The notes under the pieces were generated by a model. That model was given only the letters and a program-made list of their open reading frames with translations, had not been told where the DNA came from and made no database searches. DNA of 11,536 nucleotides from Chloroflexota bacterium (GTDB lineage: Bacteria; Chloroflexota; Limnocylindria; Limnocylindrales; CSP1-4), in assembly GCA_016200675.1 (NCBI GenBank), contig JACQEH010000013.1:1-11536 (forward strand), read 5' to 3'. This document shows, in pieces, positions 1 to 7,915 of the stretch. How positions within the stretch are numbered: position 1 is the first letter of the stretch; each line of letters opens with the position of its first letter. Position numbers and translations under genes: made by a program.

Positions 1-481
1 CGCCGAGGCCCGCCGCGATGGCCGCCATGCGCTGCTTGGGGGTCGCTCCCGAGGCACCGAAGGCGATCATGTGGGTCGACATGGCCGAGGCGCCGGCAGA
101 GGTCCCGGCAACCACCGCGCCGTGGCGGAAGCGCTCGAGGATCGCCTCCGCGAGGCGCGTGCCGCCGATCGTCGACGACAGGCGGAGCTGGTTGCCGCCG
201 GTCAGGAAGATGCCGGTCGCGTCGCGAACCGCCCGGGCGAAGCTCTCGTCGTTGGCCTGGGCACGGGTCACGGCGTGGAGCGGCCGGACCGCCCGCACCC
301 CGAGCTCCCCGAAGACCTGCCGGTAGCGCTCGCCGGCTTCGGTTCCCAGCGACGAGGCCGTCGAGATGACTGCCACGATCGCTTCCTCGCCGCCGGCGAG
401 GGCGACGAAGCGGTTGAGGATGATCCGGTCCCGGATCTTGTCCTCCGCACCACCGATGATGATGACCGTGCCGTCTGCCAC
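1..481 (-). CDS. cphB: Cyanophycinase (peptidase S51), N-terminal part, cut by window edge
   Basis: Cyanophycinase is a serine exopeptidase that cleaves the storage polymer cyanophycin (multi-L-arginyl-poly-aspartate) into beta-Asp-Arg dipeptides in the cytoplasm. The 160 visible residues start with VADGTVIIIGGAEDK, the family's typical first strand and GGAEDK loop. They continue through FLTGGNQLRL (family usually TGGDQLR, so Asp is Asn here, residue 97) and reach the nucleophile elbow GTSAGAS with the catalytic Ser at residue 128. The catalytic His and Glu would lie beyond the left edge; the family is about 270-300 residues long, so roughly 40% is missing from view. I chose GTG at 481 because no other start lies close upstream in this frame and a GGCGGAGG ribosome binding site sits about 12 nt before it. 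It follows a small hypothetical gene by 137 bp. S51 also includes dipeptidase E-like and other cyanophycinase-like exopeptidases, so cyanophycin itself as substrate is inferred. Confidence 0.85.
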   Translation of the reverse strand, partial: MADGTVIIIGGAEDKIRDRIILNRFVALAGGEEAIVAVISTASSLGTEAGERYRQVFGELGVRAVRPLHAVTRAQANDESFARAVRDATGIFLTGGNQLRLSSTIGGTRLAEAILERFRHGAVVAGTSAGASAMSTHMIAFGASGATPKQRMAAIAAGLG

Positions 482-514
482 TGGCGCCGGGAACCTCCGC
501 CCAAGTTTCCGCAG

Positions 515-520
515 AGGATA
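515..520 (-). promoter_or_regulatory. Possible -10 element for cyanophycinase gene
   Basis: On the minus strand TATCCT fits the TAnnnT pattern of a sigma-70-type -10 box and lies 33 nt upstream of the GTG start, which would leave a leader of about 27 nt holding the GGCGGAGG ribosome binding site. No good -35 hexamer stands at the right distance, so this is weak. It would give the cyanophycinase gene its own promoter inside the 137-bp gap after the preceding gene. Confidence 0.25.
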
Positions 521-618
521 GCGTCCGCCGAGACCGCGTGGCCGGGCGGACCGGCGTCCGGCTGGCGGCGGCCGGGCACTCGAGGGGACGGGGCCGGCTC
601 GATGGACCACCCCGCGGC

Positions 619-927
619 CTAGGGTTGCCCTGCCGGCGAGTCGCCTCGGCCGATTCCGAGCACCTGCTGCCGCACGTGCTCGAGCTCGTCGGTGCTGCTC
701 CCTGCCGGGTGCGGCACGGCCGGCAGCCGGCTGGCGAGGTCGACCAGGGCGGCCAGCGCGCTCTTCCCCGCCCCGGAAACGGTGTCGGGCGGTCGAACGT
801 CCCCATCGTCCTCCGCCATCGCGGTCACGTTCCAGCGGTTGCGTCGCGGGTCGAATTTCGGGTCATCCACCCGCCAATGCGCCGGCAGGGCATCGAGGAT
901 GGCACTCCAGGCCGCTAGGCCGGGCAT
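619..927 (-). CDS. Small hypothetical protein, 102 aa
   Basis: I do not recognise this family. The 102-residue product is soluble, with no signal peptide or membrane segment. It starts MPGLAAWSAILDALPAHWRV, then DDPKFDPRRNRWNVTA, a pattern of hydrophobic helix followed by a basic/aromatic strand. Its middle (DTVSGAGKSALAALVDLA) looks like a helix with regularly spaced Ala/Leu. There are no cysteines or metal motifs. Third codon positions are strongly G/C and the frame is closed upstream by a stop at 988-990, with ATG at 927 as the only reasonable start. No clear Shine-Dalgarno is visible. It sits 171 bp downstream of the MFS gene and 137 bp upstream of cyanophycinase on the same strand. I consider it a real gene because of its composition and its protein-like sequence, but assign no function. 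Confidence 0.6.
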   Translation of the reverse strand: MPGLAAWSAILDALPAHWRVDDPKFDPRRNRWNVTAMAEDDGDVRPPDTVSGAGKSALAALVDLASRLPAVPHPAGSSTDELEHVRQQVLGIGRGDSPAGQP

Positions 928-988
928 CAGGAGCTCAAGCTGGCGTAGTTGGACATGGCCTGACGGTAGGGCCTGGACCGGCGCGCGT

Positions 989-1005
989 CATGACCGTCGG
1001 TCATG
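989..1005. promoter_or_regulatory. Inverted repeat, possible operator upstream of hypothetical gene
   Basis: CATGACCGTCGGTCATG is a perfect 7-bp inverted repeat (CATGACC/GGTCATG) around a 3-bp centre. It lies 62 bp upstream of the start at 927, in the 171-bp gap after the MFS stop. Size and symmetry fit a dimeric repressor or activator site. It is too short and lacks the T tract for a terminator. The regulator is unknown. Confidence 0.35.
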
Positions 1006-1098
1006 GCCGGCAGCGTGCGCGCAGTGCGGGTCGACGCCGGAGACCTTCCGGACGCGATGGCGGGCGCATCGCCGGGTCGCCGCCTAGATCGTCGCCTC

Positions 1099-2451
1099 CT
1101 AAGCCCCGGCCGCGACGGCGGGCGCGTCGCGGCGGCGTCGCGGCTCCACCACCGGGCGGAGCAGGAGCGCGCCGACGACAAAGAACCCGACCGCCAGCAG
1201 GAACGCCGCCCGCGGCCCGCTGCCATAGCCCGCGAGGCCGTTGACGATGTCCATCAGCTTGCCGCCGCTCAGCAGCGAGAAGACGCCGGCCGTCGCCGTG
1301 GCCACGTTGCTGATGCCCATGTACCGCCCCGATGAGGCCTTCGGGATGATGTCGGTCATGAGCGCCCAGTCGACGGCGAGGAACATCCCGGACCCGGCCC
1401 CGAAGAGGGCCGCGCCGGCGATCGCGACCGGGATCAGCGGCGCCGCGGCGACGATCAGCATGCCGGTCCCGGCGATGGCGCAGGCGGCGTAGATCACGGG
1501 TTTCCGACCCACCCAATCCGAGACTCGGCCGGCCGGGATGACGGTGAGGATGTTGCCGACGATGACCGCGGCCAGCACCGGGAAGTTCGCCCCGCCGGCC
1601 GCCGACTGGCTGAGCCCGAACGTCTGGGCGAAGTAGAAGAGCGACAGGTTGATGAGCATCGTGGCACCCATCAGGAAGAACCACCGCGAGCCCACCAGCC
1701 ACAGGAAGCTGCGCTCCTCCAGCACGTCGGTGCCCCAGGCCTCGCGGGCCACGGACAGCCATGAGCGGCCGTTCCGGGACCGCGCCGAGCGGCCCTCGCT
1801 GACCCGCCAGACGACCGACAGCATGGTCGCCACCTCGAGCGCGCCGAGGGCCATCATCCCGAGGAAGAAGCTGTTGGTCGCCACCGCCGCCGAACCGATG
1901 CCGAAGCCGACCGCGTTGCCGAGGACCTGGAAGAGGCCGACCAGCGCGGAGGCGAGCCCGACCTGCTTGGCCGGGATGAGGTCCGGCACGTAGCCCTGGA
2001 AGGGGCCCTGGGCGAAGTTGGCGCTGACCTGCAGGAGAGCCATGAACGCGGCCACCGCGAGGATCGAGTTGGCGCTGGCAACGCCGAAGAGGAAGGCCAC
2101 GTCGAGGATCGACCCGATGAAGATGTAGGGCTTGCGGCGGCCCCAGCGACTGATGGTGTAGTCGGAGATCGAGCCGATCGTGGGCTGGATGACGGCCGCG
2201 ATGAGGGCGCCGGCCACGGTCAGGGCGAAGAGGGTGCTGCCCTCGGAGCCGGGCGAGTACAGCGGGCCGGCCTTCTCGAACTGGATCCGCCCCGACAGGA
2301 TCTGGGAGACGCCGATGAAGATCGACGACAGGCCGAGCCAGTAGAGCGAGAGGCGGATGAGCTGCATCCGCGGCAGCTCCGTGCGCGGGCGGTCGCCGTC
2401 CTCGGCCCCGTCGTCGGTCCCGGTCGGTGCATGCGCGAGCTCCACGTCCAT
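1099..2451 (-). CDS. MFS transporter (12 TM, sugar/cation symporter-like)
   Basis: This is an inner-membrane major facilitator superfamily transporter of 450 residues, with about 12 hydrophobic segments from residue 33 to 440 and a charged 30-residue N-terminal tail. The loop between segments 2 and 3, GSISDYTISRWGRRKP (residues 93-108), and the matching loop in the second half, GRVSDWVGRKP (308-318), are the MFS signature. The long first form with RWGRRKP, plus QGYVPDLIP at 152-160, recalls the GPH/SLC45 sugar:cation symporters; the substrate cannot be read from sequence. The frame is open up to 2643, but those codons overlap the amidotransferase gene and are low-complexity Arg/Ser. I prefer ATG at 2451, with GGGGGAG 9 nt before it; ATG at 2469 is the alternative. 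It follows the amidotransferase by 58 bp and is probably co-transcribed. The product looks intact, with no gaps. Confidence 0.85.
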   Translation of the reverse strand: MDVELAHAPTGTDDGAEDGDRPRTELPRMQLIRLSLYWLGLSSIFIGVSQILSGRIQFEKAGPLYSPGSEGSTLFALTVAGALIAAVIQPTIGSISDYTISRWGRRKPYIFIGSILDVAFLFGVASANSILAVAAFMALLQVSANFAQGPFQGYVPDLIPAKQVGLASALVGLFQVLGNAVGFGIGSAAVATNSFFLGMMALGALEVATMLSVVWRVSEGRSARSRNGRSWLSVAREAWGTDVLEERSFLWLVGSRWFFLMGATMLINLSLFYFAQTFGLSQSAAGGANFPVLAAVIVGNILTVIPAGRVSDWVGRKPVIYAACAIAGTGMLIVAAAPLIPVAIAGAALFGAGSGMFLAVDWALMTDIIPKASSGRYMGISNVATATAGVFSLLSGGKLMDIVNGLAGYGSGPRAAFLLAVGFFVVGALLLRPVVEPRRRRDAPAVAAGA

Positions 2452-2509
2452 GCCCTCCTGCTCCCCCATTGCCGATCGGTGATCGAGAGACGCTCCGGGA
2501 GCCGTCGTG

Positions 2510-3223
2510 TCACGCGACCGTGGGCCGGCCCTCCGGGTCGAGGCTGACGGTCCGACGGATCGGGACGAGGCGGCGAGCCGTCGCGCCCGGGGCCACGAAC
2601 TTGAAGAGCGACCGATCCAGGGAGTAGATGCCCGTGCCGGCAAGGCCGATCTCGCCGAGCCGGAAGGTGAAGACGGGATTCTCGCCGTTGCCGGCGTAGT
2701 GATGGGCGTCGCCGCCGCCCGTCAGGACGGCGAGGTTCGCCTGGCCGCCGAACGTGTCGTGGAGGGCGCCGAGGAGATGGGCGACCGGCTCATCCGCGTG
2801 CCAGGCGTCCTCCAGCCAACGGGCGCCGACCTCGGTGTCCGCCCGACCGCGGAGGCGGCCCGCGTCGCGGTAGCGGCCGCGATGCGCCTTGTAGTTCCGA
2901 AGGTCGCCGTTGTGGCTGAAGCTGAACCGGCCGGCCGGATCGTCGAACGGCTGGGTGTCGGCCAGGCCCAGCGTGGACAGGCGCGACGGCCGTCGAAGGT
3001 GGACGAGGGCCGAGGTCGTCTCGGTCCGGCCGACCGTCTCGCGGCCCGGATCGTCCCGGAAGGCCCGGACGTCGAGATAGCTGGCGAGCTTCCCGTCGGC
3101 GCCGATCCAGGCGGCGCCCCAGCCGAAGCCGGCGAGCCCGAAGCGCTCGAGGCGCTCGGTGAAGGCCCATAGTTCGTCGAGGCGGAATGGCTCGGGGCTC
3201 CGGGCGACGTAGTGCTCGCACAT
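2510..3223 (-). CDS. Class II glutamine amidotransferase domain protein (YafJ-like)
   Basis: The 237-residue protein is a stand-alone N-terminal-nucleophile glutamine amidotransferase domain (GATase type 2), which hydrolyses glutamine to release ammonia. The catalytic Cys is residue 2 (MCEHYVARS), exposed after Met removal. The glutamine-binding set is present in order: Arg in HLRRPS (75-80), the oxyanion Asn-Gly in SHNGDL (103-108), and Asp in ADTEV (128-132), which corresponds to the SDTE motif of GlmS and PurF. No synthase domain is attached and the length fits the YafJ/Gn-AT_II single-domain group, whose acceptor is generally unknown. ATG at 3223 is the natural start because the Cys must be residue 2. 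A TATGAT box 8 nt upstream suggests a leaderless transcript. It begins 9 bp after the nei remnant ends and precedes the MFS gene by 58 bp on the same strand. Confidence 0.85.
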   Translation of the reverse strand: MCEHYVARSPEPFRLDELWAFTERLERFGLAGFGWGAAWIGADGKLASYLDVRAFRDDPGRETVGRTETTSALVHLRRPSRLSTLGLADTQPFDDPAGRFSFSHNGDLRNYKAHRGRYRDAGRLRGRADTEVGARWLEDAWHADEPVAHLLGALHDTFGGQANLAVLTGGGDAHHYAGNGENPVFTFRLGEIGLAGTGIYSLDRSLFKFVAPGATARRLVPIRRTVSLDPEGRPTVA

Positions 3224-3231
3224 CGTCCCGG

Positions 3232-3237
3232 ATCATA
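3232..3237 (-). promoter_or_regulatory. -10 box of amidotransferase gene, leaderless arrangement
   Basis: Minus-strand TATGAT is one mismatch from the consensus TATAAT and ends 8 nt before the ATG at 3223, so transcription would begin at or within a nucleotide or two of the start codon. No Shine-Dalgarno is present. The box overlaps the stop codon of the nei remnant. No convincing -35 hexamer is seen. Confidence 0.45.
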
Positions 3238-3574
3238 GCGGGCCGTTGTCAGCCCTCTGGCAGCTCGGCCACCAGTAGGTGGTCCGGGGCCGCTCGGATC
3301 CCTGCGACGCAGATCGGATGAGCGCCCGGGCATCGAACTCCGCGTCGAGAAGGTTCGGGCCCAGCTTCCCGAGCGTCGGGTGGAGCGCCGCGGCCCGGGT
3401 CTCGGAGAGGTCGACGACCGGGGCGTCGAAGCAGACGGCGACCGCGATCGTCTGGCCGATGACGAGGCCCGTCCGCGGTCCCCGTGTCCGCGCTCGGGCC
3501 GAGGTCACGACCCGGCCGGCGAGCGCCGGCCGGAGGAGGTCGGCCATCCGGGCCAGGGAGTCGCGTTCGGGCGT
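3233..3574 (-). pseudogene. nei: Degenerate Nei/Fpg-type DNA glycosylase, two internal deletions
   Basis: Fpg/Nei enzymes excise oxidised bases using Pro at the mature N-terminus, then Glu, a core Lys, a helix-two-turn-helix and a zinc finger. This 113-codon frame (family about 250-290) keeps only pieces. It begins TPERDSLARMADLLRPALAGR, matching the usual start MPEGD with ACG in place of a start codon and Gly changed to Arg. After GLVIGQTI (about 3448) it jumps to AVAVCFDAPVVDL, losing the strand region with the catalytic Lys. After LLDAEFDAR (about 3325) it jumps to LIRSASQGSERPRTTYW, the last part of the zinc finger, losing the H2TH and the first CxxC. The final YWCPSC-type motif reads YWWPSC, so one zinc ligand is Trp. 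Both jumps keep the frame. It lies 31 bp after the lhr stop, an association also found in mycobacteria. It cannot be an active glycosylase. Confidence 0.75.
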
Positions 3575-3605
3575 CGGCGGACGAGCTCGCGTCGCAGTCG
3601 AGGGG

Positions 3606-6600
3606 CTAACGTGCGCGGAGGACGAGGCCGCGGTAGCCGGCCACGAAGCCCGCCGCGACCAGGGCCGCCCGATGCGGCGACGCCGCGACGGGCACACCGT
3701 CGACCCGGGTGATCACGAGCTCCCGGTCCCGCCCCTCGCCGACGAGGGCTCGCAGGCCCGGCACGGCGAATGTGGGCATGGCGGGATCGTCGAAAGATGC
3801 CGGAGAAGCCCCCGAGGACCCCCTCGGCCATGACGGCCTCGCGGACGAGGATCCCGTGGCGGTCGAGGAGCGCCAGGGCCGGCGCGTGGGGGCGCTCTGT
3901 CGGCGACGGGCCCGTTGCCATGCCGGCGGGATCGTCCACGAGCGACCAGCGACCGGCGGCCTCGGGCGGCCCGAGCGCGGTGAGCCGGCCCGGCCGTGGG
4001 GCCGCGGTCGAGCGGGCCGGTCGCTTCCAGCGGAGCGCGCGGAGCGGGGCGAAGGTGTCGTTCGTGACCTCGCCGGCCCAGACAAGATCCCAGAGAGCGT
4101 CGAGGACCTGCCGATCCTGCCCGCCGCCGGCCGCCGCGTAGAGCTCCCGGTAGAACGACGCGCCCCGCCGGCCGAGGTGCTCGCGAAGGGCCTCGTGGCG
4201 AGGGCCGGAGGGTCGCTCGACGCCATCCGGCAGACCCAGGGGCCGGAGCGCTTCGCGGCCGGGCCGGTAGAGGACCACCCGGCCATCGTCACGGCCAAGG
4301 CTGCCCCGTCCGACCCAGGCGACCTCGCCGAGGGCACCGAGCTCGTCGAGCAGGCGCGGCTGATAGCCCGGGATCCGGGCCGGCAGGACGTCGCGTTCCA
4401 GGACCGAGGCCGGGATCGCGACGCCGGCCAGCTGGTCGACGACCTCGGCGAGGCGCTCCAGGGCTACGGAACCCCGGAGCCCCGACGGGGAAGCTCCGAA
4501 CGCGGTCACACCCTGCCAGGCCGGCAGAAAGCGGCCAAGGGCGCTCGCCTCCACCGGCTCGACGTCGCGACGGAGCCGCGCCAGGGAGCGCCGGCGTAGC
4601 ATCCGGAGGACCTCGGGGTCGCACCATTCGCGCTCCACCCCGTCGGGCCGGAACTCGCCGTGGACGAGCGTCCGCGCCTCGCCCAGGCGACGGAGGGCGT
4701 CCTCGACGACGCCCGCGGGCAGGTCCCAGCGATGGGCCGGCTCGAGGCCGAGGAACGGCCCGTGCGTCCGGGCCCAGCGGGCGAGGAGGCCGCCCAGCGC
4801 TCCGTGCACCGGCGCGAGGAACGCCTCGGGCACGCCGGCCGGGACGGATGCCCCGACCCCGTCGCGGTAGCGTGCGGCATCCTCGATCGCGATCCAGCGC
4901 TCCAGGCCGCCGATCCGGACCACGATCGCGCGCCGCGCGGCCCGGAGGTCGGCCAGCCAGGCCGCCGCAACGTCGCCACCACCATCGACACGGTCAGCGA
5001 CCTCGTCGCCGCCGAGATCGCCGAGGCGGCGGAGGAGGTCGTGGACCTGGTCCCGGCTAGCGGCCCGCCGATCCTCAGCCAGGTGCTGGAGCGAGAGCTC
5101 CAGGTCGGCCAGGGCGTCGCGATCGAGAAGCTCCCGGAGCTCCTCCTGGCCGAGGAGCTCGCGAAGGAGGTCCCGATCGAGGGCCAGGGCTCCTGCGCGG
5201 CGCTCGGCGAGCGGGGTGTCGCCCTCGTACATGTACGCCGCGACGTAGTCGAACAGGAGGCTTGCCGCGAACGGCGAGGCCTTGACCGTCTCGACGGCGT
5301 GGACCGCGATCTCGCGGCGCTCGATCCCGCCGAGGACCTCGCGCAGGGCGTCGAGGTCGAAGACATCGGACAGGACTTCGCGATACGTCTCGACCAGGAT
5401 CGGGAAGCTCCCGTAGCGCGACGCGACGGCGAGGAGATCGGCGGCCCGCTGGCGCTGCTGCCAGAGCGGGGTCCGCGTCCCGGGCCGGCGCCGTGGCAGC
5501 AGCAGCGCGCGACCGGCGTTTTCGCGGAACCGCGAGGCGAAGAGGGCGGAGCCCCCGACCGCCTCGACGACGAGGTCCTCGATCTCGTCGGGGCTCGGGA
5601 AGAGGAGGGCCTCGATCTCGGCCAGGCGGGCCACGCTCCCGTCGCCTTCGCCCTCGGGCAGGCGGACGGCGATCCCGTCGTCGGACCAGATGGTCTGGGC
5701 CTCGATGCCGAGGCGCTCGCGGAGACGCCCCTCGATGGCCAGCGTCCACGGCGCATGGATGCGCCCGCCGAACGGCGTCAGGATCACGAGCCGCCAGTCG
5801 CCCAGCTCGTCGCGGAAGCGCTCGATGACGATCCGGCGGTCCGTCGGCAGGGCGCCGGCGACCTCGCGTTCCTCGTCGAGGTAGGCGAGGAGGTTGTTGG
5901 CGGCGAACGCGTCCAGGTCATGCGCGCCGCGGAAGCGGGCGATCGCGGCGGCCCTGCCGCGCTCACCGCGCCCCAGGTCCGCCTCGACCTCGCGGACGAA
6001 GGCGCCGATCGCCCGCCCGAGCTCGATGGGACGGCCGACCGTGTCGCCCTTCCAGAACGGCAGCTTGCCGGGTACGCCGGGCGCCGGCTCCACGATCACC
6101 CGGTCCGGGGTGATGTCGAGGATCCGCCAGCTGCTGGCGCCGAGGACGATGACGTCGCCGTGCATCCCGGCCCGCAGCTCGTAGACCATCTCCTCGTCGA
6201 GCTCGCCCACCCGCCGGCCCGGGGTTCCCGTCTCCCCGGCCAGGAACACGCCGAAGAGGCCTCGATCCGGGATCGTCCCCCCGGAGGTGACCGCCACGAC
6301 CCGCGCGTCGCGGCGGCCCTCGACCATGTCCGTGACGCGGTCCCAGACGACCCGCGCCTTGAGCTCCGCGAACTCGTCGGAGGGATAGGCGCCGGCGAGC
6401 ATCCCGAGGACCGCCTCGAGCGCCTCCCGCGAGAGCGTCGCGAACGGCGCCGCCCGGGTCACCGTCGCCAGCAGGTCGGCCACGGACCACGGTTCGAGGA
6501 CGGTCATCGCCACGAGCTGCTGGGCCAGGACGTCGAGCGGGTTGCGGGGCATCACCGTCGTCTCGATGGCGCCGGCGTGCATCCGGCCCACGACCACCGC

Positions 6601-6644
6601 GGCTTCGAGGAGGTCGCCCCGGAACTTGGGGAAGACGATGCCCT
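3606..6644 (-). pseudogene. lhr: lhr 3' fragment: winged-helix and Lhr core domains
   Basis: From about 6642 a second frame resumes with GIVFPKFRGDLLEAAVV, the segment that normally follows motif VI in Lhr. It continues through RNPLDVLAQQLVAM, ELKARVVWDRV, VVAVTSGGTIPDRGLFGVFL, ERFRDELGDWRLVILTPFGG, TIWSDDGIAVRLPE, RFRENAGRALLLPRRRPG, TPLWQQRQRAADLL and FDYVAAYMYEGD, all hallmarks of the Lhr core, then the C-terminal winged-helix region to HGILVREAVMAEG and GGFSGIF at about 3793. There the frame turns into nonsense ending at 3505. The true C-terminus continues in a third frame from DDPA to GYRGLVLRAR and TAG at 3606. A gene caller would probably report 3505-6597 as a 1,030-residue protein starting at a GTG inside this segment; that start is not native. 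Only helicase-independent DNA binding could survive. Confidence 0.8.
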
Positions 6645-7657
6645 GCCCGAACCAGCTCCTCCCCCGCCAGGTCGTTCAGGCGGTGGGCCAACCGCTCCGC
6701 CAGGCGTCGGCTGTTGGTGAAGATGATCGTGCTCCGGTGGGCCCGGATGAGCTCCAGGATCCGGGGGTGGATCGCCGGCCAGATGCTCGTCCGGAGGTCG
6801 TCCCGCCAGGCCGGCGCGTCGTCGGGCGTGGGCTCGACCGCGGCGAGCTCGCCGATCCGGCTCATGTCCTCGACGGGGACGATGACCTCGAGCTGGAGGG
6901 TCTTGCGTCCGCCGGCATCGACGATCGTGACCTCGCGACCCGGCCCGACCCCGCCAAGAAACCGGGCGATCGTCTCGAGGGGCCGCTGCGTGGCCGACAG
7001 GCCGATCCGCTGGAGCGGCGGGGCATCGGCGGCCCGCAGCCGCTCCAAGCGCTCAAGGGACAGGGCGAGGTGCGCCCCGCGCTTCGAGCCGGCGATCGCA
7101 TGGACCTCGTCGATGATGACCGTCTCGACGCCCCGAAGCGTCTCGCGCGGGCTCGACGTGAGGAGGAGATACAGGCTCTCCGGGGTCGTCACGAGGATGT
7201 CCGGCGGCACCTTGGCGAGCAGGCGACGAGCCTCCTGGGTCGTGTCCCCCGTCCGTGACGCGATCGAGATGCGGGGTGGCTCCAGGCCGAGTCGCGCTGC
7301 CGCGAGGCCGATCCCGAGGAGCGGCGCCCGGAGGTTGCGCTCGACGTCGTAGGTCAGGGCCTTGAGCGGCGACACGTACAGGATCCGGACCGAGCCCGGG
7401 ACACCCTTCACGGGCGGCGGCGACGGATCGCGGGCCAGCCGGTCGAGGCACCAGAGGAACGCGGCGAGGGTCTTGCCCGAGCCCGTCGGCGCGTGGATCA
7501 GCGTGTGGTGCCCGCCGGCGATCGCCGCCCAGCCGCCGACCTGGGCCGGCGTGGGCGTGGCGAAGGCGCCCTGGAACCAGGCCCGGACCGGCGCCGAGAA
7601 CGGCGCGAGCGGATCCTGGGTCGGTGGGTCGCCGGGTCGGACGGGCGTCGGCGTCAC
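6645..7657 (-). pseudogene. lhr: lhr 5' fragment: RecA-like domain 1 and start of domain 2
   Basis: This segment encodes the helicase N-terminal core. Motif I APTGSGKT lies at residues 56-63 (ATP binding), motif Ia region YVSPLKAL at 94-101, TTPESLYLLL at 157-166, motif II DEVH at 183-186, motif III SAT at 221-223, and the motif IV region IIFTNSRRLAERLAHRLN at 311-328. In-frame family sequence ends at EELVRA (codon ending 6644). After that the same frame runs on to a stop at 5963 as an Arg/Pro-rich nonsense tail of about 225 residues, so a translated product would be a 564-residue chimera without motifs V and VI. ATP binding could remain, but coupled helicase activity is not expected. Confidence 0.8.
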
Positions 7658-7666
7658 GGGCCGTGG

Positions 7667-7672
7667 AGTCTA
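7667..7672 (-). promoter_or_regulatory. Possible -10 box of lhr, near-leaderless
   Basis: Minus-strand TAGACT (TAnnnT pattern) ends 9 nt before the GTG start of lhr at 7657, which would leave a leader of only 2-3 nt. No Shine-Dalgarno is visible before this GTG. The spacing resembles that of three other genes in the window. No -35 hexamer is clear. The rest of the 258-bp divergent gap to the DoxX gene shows no gene I can support. Confidence 0.35.
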
Positions 7673-7915
7673 GCGCGCGGGAGCCAAATCGACCAGATGT
7701 TCGATTGTCAAGCGATGCCTCAGGGAGCGCTGACGGCCCGTCGGGTCAGGCCGTTGGACCCGGGCCGAGCGGCCGTGCGGCACCCACCGAGGAGCCATCC
7801 GCCCGTGCCCAGGGGTCGGCGGCGGGGCGATGCTGTTGTCACCGGACCAGAACACCCCGAACGACTTGGACGTACCGCTCCTGCTGGTCCCGGCGGCGAA
7901 GGAGGGAAGCCAAGA

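Larger units (their letters stand above)
3606..7657 (-). pseudogene. lhr: Lhr-type superfamily 2 DNA helicase, broken by two frameshifting deletions
   Basis: Lhr (large helicase-related) is an ATP-dependent 3'-5' DNA helicase of about 1,500 residues in actinobacteria-like lineages, linked to DNA repair. The gene can be read from GTG at 7657 to TAG at 3606-3608, but only by using three frames. Frame 1 gives residues 1-338 (7657 to about 6644). Frame 2 gives about 950 residues (about 6642 to 3793). Frame 3 gives the last 62 residues (3794 to 3606). At each switch family sequence is missing: about 70 codons at the first, by comparison with remembered Lhr sequences, and roughly 100 or more at the second. 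The rest is well conserved, which points to recent breakage or to assembly gaps. The GTG start is supported by the typical N-terminus DPLAPF...PTPAQ and by a TAGACT box 9 nt upstream. If the sequence is right, no functional helicase is made. Confidence 0.85.

Noticed and set aside
268..579. A 103-codon minus-strand frame at the left end
   Set aside because: It is a shifted frame of the cyanophycinase gene and its upstream region, Ser/Arg-rich without family features.
927..956. Nine-codon reading frame MSNYASLSS whose stop overlaps the hypothetical gene's ATG
   Set aside because: The TGATG overlap suggested a leader peptide, but there is no ribosome binding site, no amino-acid run typical of attenuators and no terminator hairpin after it.
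2452..2643. N-terminal extension of the MFS transporter
   Set aside because: These codons overlap the amidotransferase 3' end and give Arg/Ser/Ala-rich sequence with no transmembrane or signal character.
4660..6720. A 686-codon open frame on the plus strand
   Set aside because: It is the exact antisense of conserved lhr sequence and is Asp/Glu/Arg/Gly-rich without any domain. Long antisense frames are expected in DNA this GC-rich.
7493..7915. N-terminal extension of the DoxX protein
   Set aside because: It runs antisense over the lhr start and is non-protein-like, while a strong AAGGAGGG site marks ATG 7916.
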